From: Symbiodinium natans
Taxonomy: Eukaryota; Sar; Dinophyceae; Suessiales; Symbiodiniaceae
Length of the DNA stretch: 64,000 bases
Direction: 5' to 3'
Assembly (NCBI GenBank): GCA_905221605.1
Contig: CAJNDS010002139.1
Span: 312,001-376,000, forward strand
This document shows, in pieces, positions 22,415 to 34,370 of the stretch (its first letter is position 1; the number at the start of each line of letters is the position of its first letter). The position numbers were made by a program, and so were the translations under genes. The notes beneath the pieces are model-generated. The model did no database searches. It saw nothing but the letters and a program-made list of their open reading frames with translations, and was not told where the DNA came from.

Positions 22415-23570
22415 TTGGGGGGTCTTTTGTGGCAAGCCTGTGTGTTTTACGTGTCGAGGTGTTACAACTTGTGGTCCTCGAGCCTCGGTGATTCCACCAC
22501 CAGCATTGATTTGCTGCACCAGGAAATAGTTCACCGAACCAGAACGCTTCCATTTGGTTGTGTGGTTCAGGCAAAAGTGAGCAAGTCGAGGGCGCACCTT
22601 GCGAAGTATAGAGGAGCGAAAACAGTCAAGGCTGTTTACTTAAGTCCCGTGAACGCACGAGGTGGAGGGATCTTTGCTGCACCTCTCGGCAGTACGGAGA
22701 TTGACGTATTTCCAACCGGAAGAATCGTTGAAGGAGCGTGCGAGGTGGCCATTGTTGAAGGCCTCGCTATTGCGAAGTCTTTGGTTCTTGATGATAAGGA
22801 CCCAGAACGGCCTATCCTGTATGAACCTGAAGGTGTTGATGATGGGAACGGTCCTGAAGATGAAGTGATGGAAGGTGGTGTTGGTCCTTTAAATGAAGAA
22901 GACGAGGAGATGATTGCTGACGATACCTATGCTCCAGTAAGTGCCCCGGCGGAAGAAGGTGAGGCAAGGATCTTGCCTGATGAGGGGGAAAACATGGAGG
23001 ACATGGAGATTGATTGGCTTGCGAATCACCTCTTGGAAGCTTTGTACGAAGGACCTGACCTTCGAGCTACCTCGCAAGAGGTGGCTGACTCGTTTACCCT
23101 AAAATTCGGAGGAAGTAGGGTCAAGTGTCAAGTACCACGAAACGCGGTCTCTGAAACATCCGGAGAACAGTTGGATCCGAGCTGTGCCTCAATGAAGTTG
23201 GAACTAGAGGAACTCGAGTCGTTCGGAGTGGGAAAGGTGATCTCGGAAGATGAGGCCCGGAAGTCCGCGCGTGAAAGCGGCAGGCAGGTCCTTACCAGTC
23301 GGTGGGTCAACACGGTCAAGCGTCAAGGGCTGTACCGGTCACGTCTGGTAGTGAGAGATTACGCTTCGATGGGAGGCACGACCTTGTCGAGTCTGGAGGG
23401 ATTACGACTTCTGTTGGCACTGCTTTGTCGGAGAGGTTCAGTGTTGAGCTGTGACGTGAGCGTTGCTTTCATGCATGCCGCAGTGTCAAGGCCTGAGTAC
23501 GTAGAGCCCCATCTGGAGGACGAGGGCCTTCGGGAAGCCGTGCCGCCAAAGAACTGGCGAACGATTGATG
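22415..23570 (+). pseudogene. Element A: integrase C-terminus and truncated reverse transcriptase
   Basis: Continues element A. Integrase C-terminal sequence (LPFGCVVQAKVSK), an acidic linker, then the start of a copia reverse transcriptase: LTSRWVNTVKRQGLYRSRLV and the first catalytic Asp block CDVSVAFMHA near 23,452-23,481. Similarity stops near 23,570, before any YVDD box, and RNase H is absent, so the copy is 3'-truncated. The frame stays open to 24,019 by chance. Confidence 0.75.
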
Positions 23571-24382
23571 GCGCCAACCTGCTGCAGAACGTAGGCCTCC
23601 CCTTGTGTCCCAACACAAGCCAAGCTGTCGTAGATCAGACTTGGATGGCCCGGGGGGCCATGGTAATGCGAAAGTTGGGGTGTTGGGTCCCCTTCTTCGG
23701 GGGCCAGGACCACGCCCAACTCGGCAGCCTCCGATCTCCTCCTCATCATGTCCTGGAGGAAAGCATGGTGCAAAGCTGTCAACCGCTGCCCCGGCAAAGC
23801 TGGTGGAATCGACGTGCGGATGGGGGTAATCCGCGGCACCTGTGGATCCGCACCCGCAATAGGGCGCCAAGTCTCGGAATCGGTCGGCGAGGGCACCTCC
23901 CGATCCGGTTGGCGGAAAAGGACTTCCCCAGACGAAGACGCCTCCCTGTAGCTGCATCCCCAGCAGACACTTCCAGCGCGGGCGTTGCCGATGTAGGTGG
24001 TGCATTCTCCCCGGGCTGATCTCCAGTTCCCGAAGGCTGCATTCTCCCCGGGCTGACCAGTTCCCGAAGCCACTTCCCCAGGAACCGGTGTCGAGGTAGG
24101 AGCCGCATTCTCCTCCACAGGACCGACACCACCAGAGGCTTCCACCTCCACTTCCGGCGTGACACTCTGAGAGCCACCGGATTGCTCTTCGAGCAACCAA
24201 AGCAAAAGGCTACTAGAACCAAAACACTCAGAGCTCCGGATCTGTTCCTTCGTGCGCTTCCGAAAAGCGCTCCAATCCCTTGCATAAGCGAAAACCATCC
24301 CATGAAAAACATGATGCAAAAACGCAAGGCAAGTTCCAAGGCATGTCTCTTCCCAAGGTTCAAAACCAACGCGCTTAAGCAA
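23571..24382 (-). CDS. Possible minus-strand ORF, unknown
   Basis: An open minus frame from ATG at 24,382 reads FAYARDWSAFRKRTKEQI, an acidic and Gly/Pro-rich middle, then RRRSEAAELGVVLAPEEGD. An imperfect repeat (CATTCTCCCCGGGCTGA, near 24,001 and 24,039) lies inside. Other frames here are also open, so coding status is doubtful. It begins where similarity of element A ends. Confidence 0.25.
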
Positions 24383-24957
24383 TTCAATCCAAGCTCACAA
24401 ATCAAGCGCAAATCCTAGCAAAACATGTCATGCCGCTTCCTAATCAAGTTCAAGCCACACATGTCATGCTGTTTCCTAAGAGTTTTGCCAAAAACAATCT
24501 CTTCTTGGGGACTTTCGGGACAACTTTGGGGAACTTCGGGCTTTCCCAGAAAACCTTCCGAACTTAAGATCTCAGACCTAAACTCTCGAAGGAGCCAAAA
24601 ACGGCGTTGAAGACAAAGCGTGTCGGCCACACTGCTCATTCTTGAGCTCATCGACCTTACGCAGGCCCCTTTCCTCCTTGCTTCAATCAGTGAGTCAAGT
24701 TCCATGTCTTTCGGCCCCGGCTTTAAACTTTTTCCCCTCTGAACACCTACCAGGCCCGATTGTGACCAACCAACTTTTTTCTCTTCTTGTTCCCATTGTA
24801 CCCCGTCTTGGACAGATAGGTCTTCCAAGCCACACCAAGGAAAGGACGTTAAAACCGACATCAGCCACCAACACCTCCCCGAGTCTTACTCACTCAGGTG
24901 GAAAAATCATCCACCTGTGCAACTCTCAGTGCACAAGGATGCAGCCACCTGAGAAGG

Positions 24958-25140
24958 CTGCACACTTACTTAAATAGCGTATTGGGCAAAAACACACTCG
25001 TATGATTTCCTTGGAAATCAACGAGGCATAAACCATCGAGGATGGGATCACACGGATTCCCAATCACTCCGAAGCAAAACAAACCATACAAGCTGATCCA
25101 AAACATGACAAAAACATCAATGATCAGCCACAATCTTCCA
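24958..25140 (-). mobile_element. LTR fragment (U3 part) of the element C family
   Basis: About 183 bp nearly identical, in the same orientation, to 44,820-45,003 of element C's LTR, from CTGCACAC to CAATCTTCCA. The rest of the LTR is not continuous here. The 5-bp flanks (AAGGC and CAGTG) do not match, so it is a fragment rather than a clean solo LTR. Confidence 0.8.
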
Positions 25141-25807
25141 CAGTGAAGTTCGCAGTTTAGAGAAACGCCGATCGCGCACCTGCGCCTCTGGTTGTCCGCT
25201 TTTCTCTGCCAGGTCCTCCATTGATGCGGAAGACCAGGTTCCGTGCCGGAAGAGACACTGTACACATCCGGCAACCCACCACGGGGCGAAGCAAGTGGCT
25301 TTCCAAGGGCAGCACACGTCGGAGAAAACGTCGAACAAACATGGGCTCCAACACGCCAGGCCTGCTTGGAAAAATGCTGCCAGCGCCCAGTGGGCAGCCC
25401 TGAAGGGGCTTGCCCGATCCAAGCATCCAACCAAGCAACATCTCAACAGCTTTCGGCAGGAAATGTACTGCCACGGCAACTCCAAGAAGCCTGAGCCCTC
25501 GGCTCTCGCAGCTGCACTGTTGAAGGAAATTCAAAAGTAAGTGGCCGAGTCCTCAGCAAATGTTCTGTTCTTTCACCTTGTTTCTCCATGCGATCTGCAT
25601 GGGTCAATGCCTCCAACTCCAATCAGAGAGGACAGTAGGGACTGATTCTTATCATGTTCCAGAGCAGAGTGCTTAGTTAATCTTCAAAAGTGAGAAAATC
25701 AAGCAATGAGAGGATTGTAGTTGTGTTTAATTCTTGTTTGGATGGCAACGCTCACCAAGCTGGCTTTGATGAAGATTTCTGCGTTGGTGTTCGATTTGTC
25801 ATCCGTG

Positions 25808-25957
25808 CGCTCACGTTTAGTTTGTGCACTTCGTGACTTTTGGCTTAAGTGGCTCTGACTGTGAAAAAGAGAGAGCACTTGTGTGAGAGGTCAGGGTTCG
25901 TGCTTTAAGGGAAAAGGTACCAGAGGGACCTTCGTTTTTTACACGTGGTAGCGGAGC
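25808..25957 (+). mobile_element. LTR 3' part with primer-binding-like site
   Basis: From CGTTTAGTTTGTGCACTTCG to GGTACCAGAGGGACCTTCG this matches the reverse complement of 44,640-44,770 in element C's LTR. It is followed at 25,946-25,957 by TGGTAGCGGAGC, 10 of 12 identical to the TGGTATCAGAGC initiator-Met tRNA binding site known in plant copia elements. It looks like the 5' end of a plus-strand element. Confidence 0.55.
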
Positions 25958-26630
25958 TTGTGCCTTGTGGTATGAGCCCGTGTATGGTCTTTGGTTGTCT
26001 GTCAGAACTCTGTAAGTGCCTGGAGGCAAGTTTGGGTTTGGAGTCCAGACTGCCAGTGGACCGGAATCTCTTGTACTCGGACCGTGTAAGTGAGTACCAG
26101 GAAGCCTACCCTGTGAGGAGGCGGATCCGGACTCATCAGGCTTGGAAGCAGTTGGTTCAGCGGCTGTTGAGGCACTTTGGAGCCCGGGCAAGGTGGTTTG
26201 TCTGGAACTGGATTGGTTGTGACCGATCTTGGAGGAATACGGTGCTTGGTAGAGTAGAACTAAGGTTCTTCAAGGAGCCTGGACCATCTGGTGTTGGTGA
26301 GAGAATTTTCGCCAGAAGACGTTGTGGAGAGACTGCAGGCTGGAGCCTGAGTTCAGGAACTATATTGAATACACCCCCACGACATACCAGTGGAGCTCAT
26401 GTGAGGAGTCCAAGAGGTGGACGAGAGCGTGGAAGCTCTGTGCCCATCATGGATGCTGAGACAAGGCGAAGGGTAGACCCTTTTCCGGGTTTGGGAAATC
26501 CCAACCCACTGTGGGTGCAAGGTTTGGCACAAGGAAGCCAACCTGTGTATGGCCCAGTGCCCAGAGGTCGAACTCCCGCCAGAAGCCCTCATGGGGTAGC
26601 TACTGGAGCACCCCAACAGACAATGGGAGG
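25958..26630 (+). pseudogene. Possible gag start of a truncated plus-strand element
   Basis: An open frame (ATG at 25,945) runs through an Arg/Pro/Gly-rich region reading MDAETRRRVDPFPGLGNPNP, comparable in style to the N-terminus of element B's Gag. It is cut at 26,631, where the first 2.5-kb tandem unit begins. No capsid or zinc knuckle is present. Confidence 0.35.
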
Positions 26631-28099
26631 CAGCTACCGCTCTGCTACCTGTGCACCCCTCCGGGGTTGAGCCGAGATCTTGAGCCAGTCACATATATCA
26701 CACGAAAGCGGCCTGCGTCGCTAGCCAGATTAGGCTCTTCGGAACCGAAGTTCCGGAAGGTATTAACTATGCACAGAAAAGGGAAAAACTCTCGAGGTGT
26801 CCTTGGCCTGCTTAACACGGCCGAACTATGTGCAGGGAACACAGAGAGAAAGCGTTGAGGGCTTAACCAGTTCCGCGAGAAGCTCGGCGGCCTACGGCTA
26901 CTCACTGGTTTGGCTCTATACAAAGCCCTAGGCAAATGTTCTGCAGGTTGAACTGCCTGGTCTGTTCTGCCTACCCTATAAGCCCTGCCTGTACAGGGGA
27001 GAAACTCACCCACATTCGGCTCACTCAGAAAAGGCAGAAGGTCCGGAACCGACACATGGGCAATGCCTGTACAACTGCAAACAAGTGGATTGGCAAAGTC
27101 GCCAACCTCCGGAGCAGGCCTAAGCTTTCTCGCACTTACTAACCTAGGCCCCAGAAACTCATGCCGCAGCAGCACTGAGCTCCTGTTTGCCCCGTATGCT
27201 GACCTGCTTTTCTCGCACTTACTCACCAGGGAGGAAGAACCAACTTTCTCGCTCTTACTCACTGGTTCAACCTCAGCGGCTCCAGAGGAACCCACACCAC
27301 TTGCACGCAGGGAGGGCTTGGTTGATTTGGGCATCTCAGTTGGGCAGGCTTTCGGGCACCGAGCCACAGCCTTTAACCTCCGCAGTCTGGTGCCTCAGGC
27401 TGTCCGTCAGCCTAGGTTTTGGTCCCTAACAAACAACGCCTGCCGCTAGGCTTCCGCCTGGCTGGGCTTGCACCACCAGGAGAAAACAACACACCCTGCA
27501 GGGACAGACAAAGGGAAAACTTAAAGGCCAAACACGGGTAACCCCAAACTGATGCAGGGCATCATGCCCTCGACCTCAACCGGCCGGTGTACTTGGATCC
27601 TCGTCCGTTCCTCAACACCTCAGCGCGCAACCCTCCCCTCATCAACCAGTGAGGATCTACAGGGACCGGTTCTGACGTTTTCCGTGCGTGCGCTGCGTTT
27701 GCGAGAACCCCGTGTTGGGCCTGTAAGTACCCGCAAGCACCTGAGCCCGAAAACCCGGTCCAGCGGTCTGCTTGACAGACCGAGCAAGGGTGCCGAACCG
27801 GTGTCAGGCTGAACACAGGCCGCACCATGGCGGCCAGTCCTGCCGGGTGTCCAACGGAACAACTGCGAACCTATTCCGTTGGATGGAAAAGGGGGTGCCG
27901 GGACTGGGCACTGAACTGCTTTCGCTCTAACCTGCATCCTTACGCAATCATTGCAAGCAGTTTCGCTTTAATTTGTACATCTTTGCTTGAAAAGGGAGAG
28001 TCTCCTCTATGACATTGGAATTCCGGAGGGGAGGGTCTCACCCTTGATTCTGGCAGGGCGTAAGCTCCTGCAATTTGGGTGGGTTGGGGCCGTATTAGG

Positions 28100-29014
28100 T
28101 CAGACATCCCGGGGGGTGTCTCCCAATTCTTCAAAGCCACACACATGCCAATCGCTGCTGCACGCTTCTTCTGGAAAGTCAAGATCCTGATAACACCCTT
28201 CCTCGAGGAAAGTCCAGCCACGTGCGATGGCTGCAGAAGGCCACGGCGTCAGCGAAGGTACTTCAGGCTCTGTTCCTTGGTGACCTAGTTGAACCAAGTC
28301 AGCCAGGGAGGCGTCGTCCAGAAACACCGGTCTCCTGACTGCTTGGTCAAAGCTCGGCCAGCTCCACGTGCACGCCAGGAAGTTTTCAAGACAAAGGGCA
28401 CATTGGAGCTCGATGCGTCTTCCATCCTCTCCATACAAGATCGCTGGTTGCCTTTCCCCAGGACCAGGCACGAAGTTGAGGTTATGGGTTGGAATGTTAC
28501 CACAGCCAGTGCAATTAAAGTTTAAAAGGCGAAGCCACTGCACGGGCGGGTCGCCTCCCGTTCCCCCGTGGAGCTCTGCTGGGTCCTCCATGCATCGCCA
28601 TTGCCCACAAGGTCCGGCTCTGACTGTTTTGCCGGATTTGCTGGTGCGAACAAAATACACTCTGCCGTCCTCGGAAAGGAGCAGCCACTCTTTGCGGCCC
28701 TTGTGAAACCACAGCGAAAGCAGAGTGCTTGGTGGAAAGTCCTGCCTTGGCTGGGACCACAATTGGCTCTATGGGCCCAAGTTCGCTCTGGATTTGCCAG
28801 GCTGCTCGAGCATCTTACCTGGTCTTCCAAGGCTGGAGAAACTCCACAGCCGGCTGTAAGAGGACTCGCATAAGGGAAGAGTTCCCCAAGCCGGGCTGCT
28901 TCGCCCTCCAGTCGGGCCGTGCCTTCTATCTGGCTCTCTGCATCGCAAGTTGGCCATCACTTGCTGGCAGTGAGGATCTCGACTGCACAGGTGCTCTGGA
29001 CATGGCTCAAATGA
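28100..29014 (-). pseudogene. Tandem-unit ORF, copy 1 (frameshifted)
   Basis: Same protein as in copies 2 and 3 from about EDQVRCSSSLANPERT to the C-terminus. The 5' part is out of frame: the MSRAPVQSRSS start near 29,010 runs into a small deletion where the other units have GATGACTCCAACCCA. The continuous open part is 28,762-28,100. Confidence 0.6.
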
Positions 29015-30589
29015 AGGCTGTGAAAAGCGGGCCTGGTACCCAAAGCAGTTGGGGGACTCGAGGCTGGTTCACACAGCTACCGCTCTGCTACCTGTGCACC
29101 CCACCGGGGTTGAGCCGAGATCTTGAGCCAGTCACAGATATCACTCGAAAGCGGGCTGAGTCGCTAGCCAGGTTAGGCTCTTCGGAACCGGAGTTCCGGT
29201 AGGTATTAACTATGCACGGAAAAGGGACTCTCGAGGTGTCCTTGGCCTGCTTGACACGGCCGTACTATGTGCAGGGAGCACCGAGAGAAGAAAAAGGGCC
29301 TAACCAGTTCCGCGAGAAGCTCGGCGGCCTACGGCTACTCACTGGTTTGGCACTGTACAAAGCCCTAGGCAAAATGTTCTGCAGGTTGAACTGCCTGGTC
29401 TGTACTGCCTACCCTATCAGCCCTGCCAGTACAGGGGAGAAACTCACCCACTTCCGGCTCACTCAGAAAAGGCAGAAGGTCTGGAACCGATACATGGGCA
29501 ATGCCTGTACTAAACTGAACGCAAGTGGCTTGGCAAAGTCGCCAACCTCCGGCACAGGCCTAGGCTTTCTCGCCCTTACTAACCTAGGCCCCAGGAACTC
29601 ATGCCGCAGCAGCACTGAGCTCCTGTTAGCCCCGTTTGCTGACCTGGCTTTCTCGCACTTACTCACCAGGGAGGGGAACCAGCTTTCTCGCTCTTACTAA
29701 CTGGTTCAACCTCAGCGGCTCCAAGGAGCCCATACCACTTGCACGCAGGGAGGGCTTGGTTGATTTGGGCAGCTCAGTTGGGCAGGCTTTCAGGCACCGA
29801 GCCACAGCCTTTAACCTCCACAATCTGGTGCCTCTGGCTGTCCGTCAGCCAAGCATTGGTCCCTAACAACAACGCCTGCCGCTAGGCTTCCTCCAAGATG
29901 GGCTTGCACCACCCGGAGAGAAACAACAGCACCCTGCAGGAATCTCAAAGGAGATCCTCGACAGGCCAAACACGGGTAACCCCAAACTGATGCAGGGAAA
30001 TGCCCTAAACCTCATACGGTCGGCGTACTAGGATCCTCGTCCGTTCCTGCCACACCTCAGCGCCCTCCCTCCCCTCATCAACCAGTGAGGATCTTCAGGG
30101 TGCGGTTCTAACGTTATCCTTTCGTGCGCTGTGTTTGCGAGAACCCCGTGTTGGGCCTGTGGAAGACCCACAAGCACCTGAGCCCGAAAACCCGGTCCAG
30201 CGGTCTGCTGCACAGACCGAGCAAAGGGGCCGAACCGGTGTCAGGCTGAACAAAAGCCGCATCGAGGCGGCCTGTCCTGCAGGGTGTCCATCGGAACAAC
30301 TGCGAAAATATTCCGACGGATGGATCTGGGTACGTGCCGGGACTGAGCACTTCTGCTTGCATTCTTACAACCTGCATCCTTATGCGATCATTAAATGATC
30401 CAATTCTATGCAAGATTCTCCGTGGTGCCCTATGGCACTCTCAGTTTGGGAACGGACTCACAGGACCGTCGCTGATTGGACGGGGAGAAGCATCACCCGT
30501 GACAAAGGGATTCCGGAGGGTGAGCATCTCACCCTTGATTTTGGCAGGGCATCGCTCCTGCAATTTGGGTGGGTTGGGGCCGGATTAGG

Positions 30590-31507
30590 TCAGACCTCCC
30601 AGGGGACGTCTTCCAAGTCTTCAAAGCCACACACCAGCCAATCACTGTTGCCTGCTTCTTCTGGGGAGTCTAGATCCTGAGAACACCCTTCCTCAAGGAA
30701 GGTCCAGCCATGTGCGCTGGCTGCAGAAGACAGCGGCGCCAGCAAAGGTTCTACGGGCTCCGTACCTTGGTGACCTAACTGACGCAAGTTAGCAAGGGAA
30801 GCGTAGTCCAGAAACACCGGTCTCCTAACTGCTTGGTCGAAACTCGGCCAGCTCCACGTGCACGCTAGGAAGCTTTCTAGACAAAGGGCACAGTAGAGCT
30901 CGATGCGTCTTCCATCCTCTCCATGCAAGATCGCTGGTTGCCTTTTCCCAGGACCGGGCAAGAAGTTGAGGTTATGGGTTGGAATGTTACCACAGCCTGT
31001 GCAATTAAAGTCCAAAAGGCGAAGCCACTGCACGGGCGGGTCGCCTCCCGTTCCCCCGTGGAGCTCTGCTGGGTCTTCCATGCATCTCCATTGCCCACAG
31101 GGTCCGGCTCGGACTGTTTTGCCGGATTTGCTGGTGCGAACAAAATACACGCTGCTGTCCTCGGAGAGGAGCAGCCACTCTTTCCGGCCCTTGTGATGCC
31201 AGCGAAAGCAGAGTGCTTGGTGGAAAGTCCTGCATTGGCTGGGACCACAATTGGCTCTATGGGCCCAAGTTCGCTCTGGATTTGCCAGGCTGCTCGAGCA
31301 TCTTACCTGGTCTTCCAAGGCTGGAGAAACTCCACAGCCGGCTGTAAGAGGACTCGCATAAGGGAAGAGTTCCCCAAGCCGGCCGGCTTCGCCCTCCAGT
31401 CGGGCCGTGCCTTCTTTCTGGCTCTCTGCAGAGCAAGTTGGGTGGGATGACTCCAACCCATCACTTGCTGGCAGTGAGGATCTCGACTGCACAGGTGCTC
31501 TGGACAT
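30590..31507 (-). CDS. Tandem-unit ORF, copy 2: paired-Cys protein of unknown function
   Basis: 305 codons from MSRAPVQSRSSLPASDG. Visible features are a WLLLSED(S/G)SVYFVRTSKSG segment, then FNCTGCGNIP and LYCALCLESF, two CxxC pairs about 40 residues apart that could bind one zinc, and an acidic C-terminus. No family recognised. It agrees with copy 3 in frame and length, which argues that it is or recently was translated. A GTAAGT after GCCTTGGAAGACCAG could be a splice donor, so the true gene may be spliced. Confidence 0.5.
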   Translation of the reverse strand: MSRAPVQSRSSLPASDGLESSHPTCSAESQKEGTARLEGEAGRLGELFPYASPLTAGCGVSPALEDQVRCSSSLANPERTWAHRANCGPSQCRTFHQALCFRWHHKGRKEWLLLSEDSSVYFVRTSKSGKTVRAGPCGQWRCMEDPAELHGGTGGDPPVQWLRLLDFNCTGCGNIPTHNLNFLPGPGKRQPAILHGEDGRRIELYCALCLESFLACTWSWPSFDQAVRRPVFLDYASLANLRQLGHQGTEPVEPLLAPLSSAASAHGWTFLEEGCSQDLDSPEEAGNSDWLVCGFEDLEDVPWEV

Positions 31508-33094
31508 GGCTCAAATGAAGGCTGTGAAAAAGCAGGCCTGGTACCCAAAACAGTTAGGGGACTCGAGGCTGGTTCACACAGCTACCGCTCTGCTACCTGT
31601 GCACCCCACCGGGGTTGAGCCGAGATCTTGAGCCAGTCACATATATCACTCGAAAGCGGACTGCGTCGCTAGCCAGGTTAGGCTCTTCGGAACCGAAGTT
31701 CCGGGAAGTATTAACAAAGCACTAAAGAAACTCTCGAGGTGACCTTGGCCTGCTTAACACGGCCGAACTATGTGCAGGATCACCGAGAGAAAGCATTGAG
31801 GGCTTAACCAGTTCCGCGAGAAGCTCGGCGGCCAACGGCTACTCACTGGTTTGGCACTGTACAAAGCCCTAGGCAATTGTTCTGCAGGTTGAACTGCCTG
31901 GTCTGTACTGCCTACCCTAGAAGCCCTGCCTGTACAGGGGAGAAACTCACCCATTCGGCTCTCTCAGAAAAGGCAGAAGGTCTGGAACCGACACACGGGC
32001 TATGCCTGTACGAACTGCAGACAAGTGGATTGGCAAAGTCGCCAACCTCCGGGGCAGGCCTAAGCTTTCTCGCTCTTACTCACTTAGGCCCCAGAAACCC
32101 ATGCCGCAGCAGCTCTGAGCTCCTGTTTGCCCCGTATGCTGACCTGGTTTTCTCGCACTTACTCACCAGGTAGGAGGAACCAGCTTTCTCGCTCTTACTC
32201 ACTGGTTCGACCCCAGCGGCTCCAGAAGAACCCACACCACTTGCACGCAGGGAGGGCTTGGTTGATTTGGACATCACAGTTGGGACGGCTTTCGGGCTCC
32301 GAGCCACAGCCTTTAACCTCCGCAATCTGGTGCCACTGGCTGTCCGTCAGCCTAAGTTATGGTCCCTAACAAACAACGCCTGCCGCAAGGCATTCTCCTG
32401 GCTGGGCTTGCACCAACAGGAGAAAAACAACACACCCTGCAGGAAAAACAAAGGAGATCCTCGGCAGGCCAAACACGGGTAACCCCAAACTGATGCCGGG
32501 CAGCTTGCCCTCGGCCACAACCGGCCGGAAAGTACTAGGATCCTCGTCCGTTCCCCAACATCTCAGCGCGCACCCTCCCCTCATCAACCAGTGAGGATCT
32601 TCAGGGTCCGGTTCTAACGTTATCCTTTCGGGCGCTGTGTTTGCGAGAACCCCGTGTTGGGCCTGTGGAAGACCCGCAAGCTCCTGAGCCCGAAAACCCG
32701 GTCCAGCGGTCTGCTCAACAGACCGAACAAGGGGGCCAAACCGGTGTCAGGCTGTACTGAAGCCACATCAAGGCGGCTTGTCCTGCAGGGTGACCAACGG
32801 AACGACTGCGAATACTCCGATGGATGGATCTGGGTACGTGCCGGGACTGAGCACTTGCTTGCTTGCATTCTTACACCTGCAACCTTATGCGATCAAGGCA
32901 TGATCCAATTCTATGCAAGATTATCTTTGGTGCCCTGAGGCACTCACAGTTTGGGAACGGACTCGAAAGACCGTCACTGATTGAAACGGGGAGAAGCCTC
33001 ACCCTGAGTGAAATGATTCCGGAGTAGAGAGTCTCGCCCTTGATTCTGGCAGGGCAAAGCTCCTGCAATTTGGGTGGGTTGGGGCTGTAGTAGG

Positions 33095-34018
33095 TCAGAC
33101 CTCCCATGGGATGTCTTCCAAATCCTCAAAGCCACACACTTGCCAATCACTGCTGCATGCTTCTTCTGGGGAGTCTGGATCCTGAGAACACCCTTCCTCA
33201 AGGAAGGTCCAGCCATGTGCGCTGGCTGCAGAAGACAGCAGAACCAGCGAAGGCTCTGCGGGCTGCGTAACTTGGTGACCTAACTGACGCAAGTCAGCAA
33301 GGGAAGCGTCGTCCAGGAACACCGGTCTCCTAACTGCTTGGTCGAAACTCGGCCAGCTCCACGTGCACGCTTGGAAGCTTTCTAGACAAAGGGCACAGTA
33401 GAGCTCGATGCGTCTTCCATCCTCTCCATGCAAGATCGCTGGTTGCCTTTTCCCAGGACCGGGCAAGAAGTTGAGGTTACGGTTATGGGTTGGAATGTTA
33501 CCACAGCCAGTGCAATTAAAGTTCAAAAGGCGAAGCCACTGCACGGGCGGGTCGCCCCCCGTTCCCCCGTGGAGCTCTGCTGGGTCTTCCATGCATCGCC
33601 ATTGCCCACAAGGTCCGGCTCTGACTGTTTTGCCGGATTTACTGGTGCGAACAAAATACACGCTGCCATCCTCTGAGAGGAGCAGCCATTCTTTCCGGCC
33701 CTTGTGGAACCAGCGAAAGCAGAGTGCTTGATGGAAAGTCCTGCCTTGGCTGAAGCCACAATTGGCTCTATGGGCCCAAGTTCGCTCTGCACTTGCCAGG
33801 CTGCTCGAGCAACTTACCTGGTCTTCCAAGGCTGGAGAAACTCCACAGCCGGCTGTAAGAGGACTCGCATAAGGGAAGAGTTCCCCAAGCCGGGCTGCTT
33901 CGCCTTCCAGTCGGGCCGTGCCTTCTTTCTGGCTCTCTGCAGAGCAAGTTGGGTGAGATGACTCCAACCCATCACTTGCTGGCAGTGAGGATCTCGACTG
34001 CACAGGTGCTCTGGACAT
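33095..34018 (-). CDS. Tandem-unit ORF, copy 3: paired-Cys protein of unknown function
   Basis: 307 codons, colinear with copy 2; the two extra residues come from a 6-bp duplication in the HNRNLNF stretch, which keeps the frame. The CxxC pairs and the SVYFVRTSKSG segment are conserved. The ATG lies about 140 nt after the TGGCTCAAG that ends the partial unit next to element B. Function unknown. Confidence 0.5.
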   Translation of the reverse strand: MSRAPVQSRSSLPASDGLESSHPTCSAESQKEGTARLEGEAARLGELFPYASPLTAGCGVSPALEDQVSCSSSLASAERTWAHRANCGFSQGRTFHQALCFRWFHKGRKEWLLLSEDGSVYFVRTSKSGKTVRAGPCGQWRCMEDPAELHGGTGGDPPVQWLRLLNFNCTGCGNIPTHNRNLNFLPGPGKRQPAILHGEDGRRIELYCALCLESFQACTWSWPSFDQAVRRPVFLDDASLADLRQLGHQVTQPAEPSLVLLSSAASAHGWTFLEEGCSQDPDSPEEACSSDWQVCGFEDLEDIPWEV

Positions 34019-34370
34019 GGCTCAAATGAAGGCTGTGAAAAAGCAGGCCTGGTACCCAAAACAGTTAGGGGACTCGAGGCTGGTTCACACAGCTACCGCT
34101 CTGCTACCTGTGCACCCCACCGGGGTTGAGCCGAGATCTTGAGCCAGTCACATATATCAACTCCCCCTCATGACCAAGAGTTTCACTGTTGGTCACGTCA
34201 ACTAAGCTCCACGCAAAGCCAACTAAGCTTCTCGCCGGGCCATGGATTCCGGCGCATTCCTCAGTCCTAGACCGCTGCACTGCTTCAGACCGCTGGAGGT
34301 CGACTGACTCTCGCAAAGTAACCTGGCTGGGCGGTGGGCGGGTCAGCCAGGGCGGGCGGGTGGGCTCAAA

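Larger units (their letters stand above)
26631..34158 (-). repeat. Three tandem 2.5-kb units
   Basis: CAGCTACCGCTCTGCTACC recurs at 26,631, 29,074, 31,579 and 34,090, giving units of 2,443, 2,505 and 2,511 bp and a terminal partial unit cut at 34,158 by element B. Identity is high along the whole unit. Each unit has one minus-strand ORF, and a non-coding part with several copies of a TTTCTCGCNCTTACT motif. Unidirectional tandem repetition is usual for dinoflagellate genes, but a tandemly duplicated mobile element is an alternative. Confidence 0.95.

Noticed and set aside
26679-26687. Relict spliced leader in the 2.5-kb units (TGGCTCAAG)
   Set aside because: Only nine bases match, about what chance allows in 64 kb, and the copies in the array are not independent.
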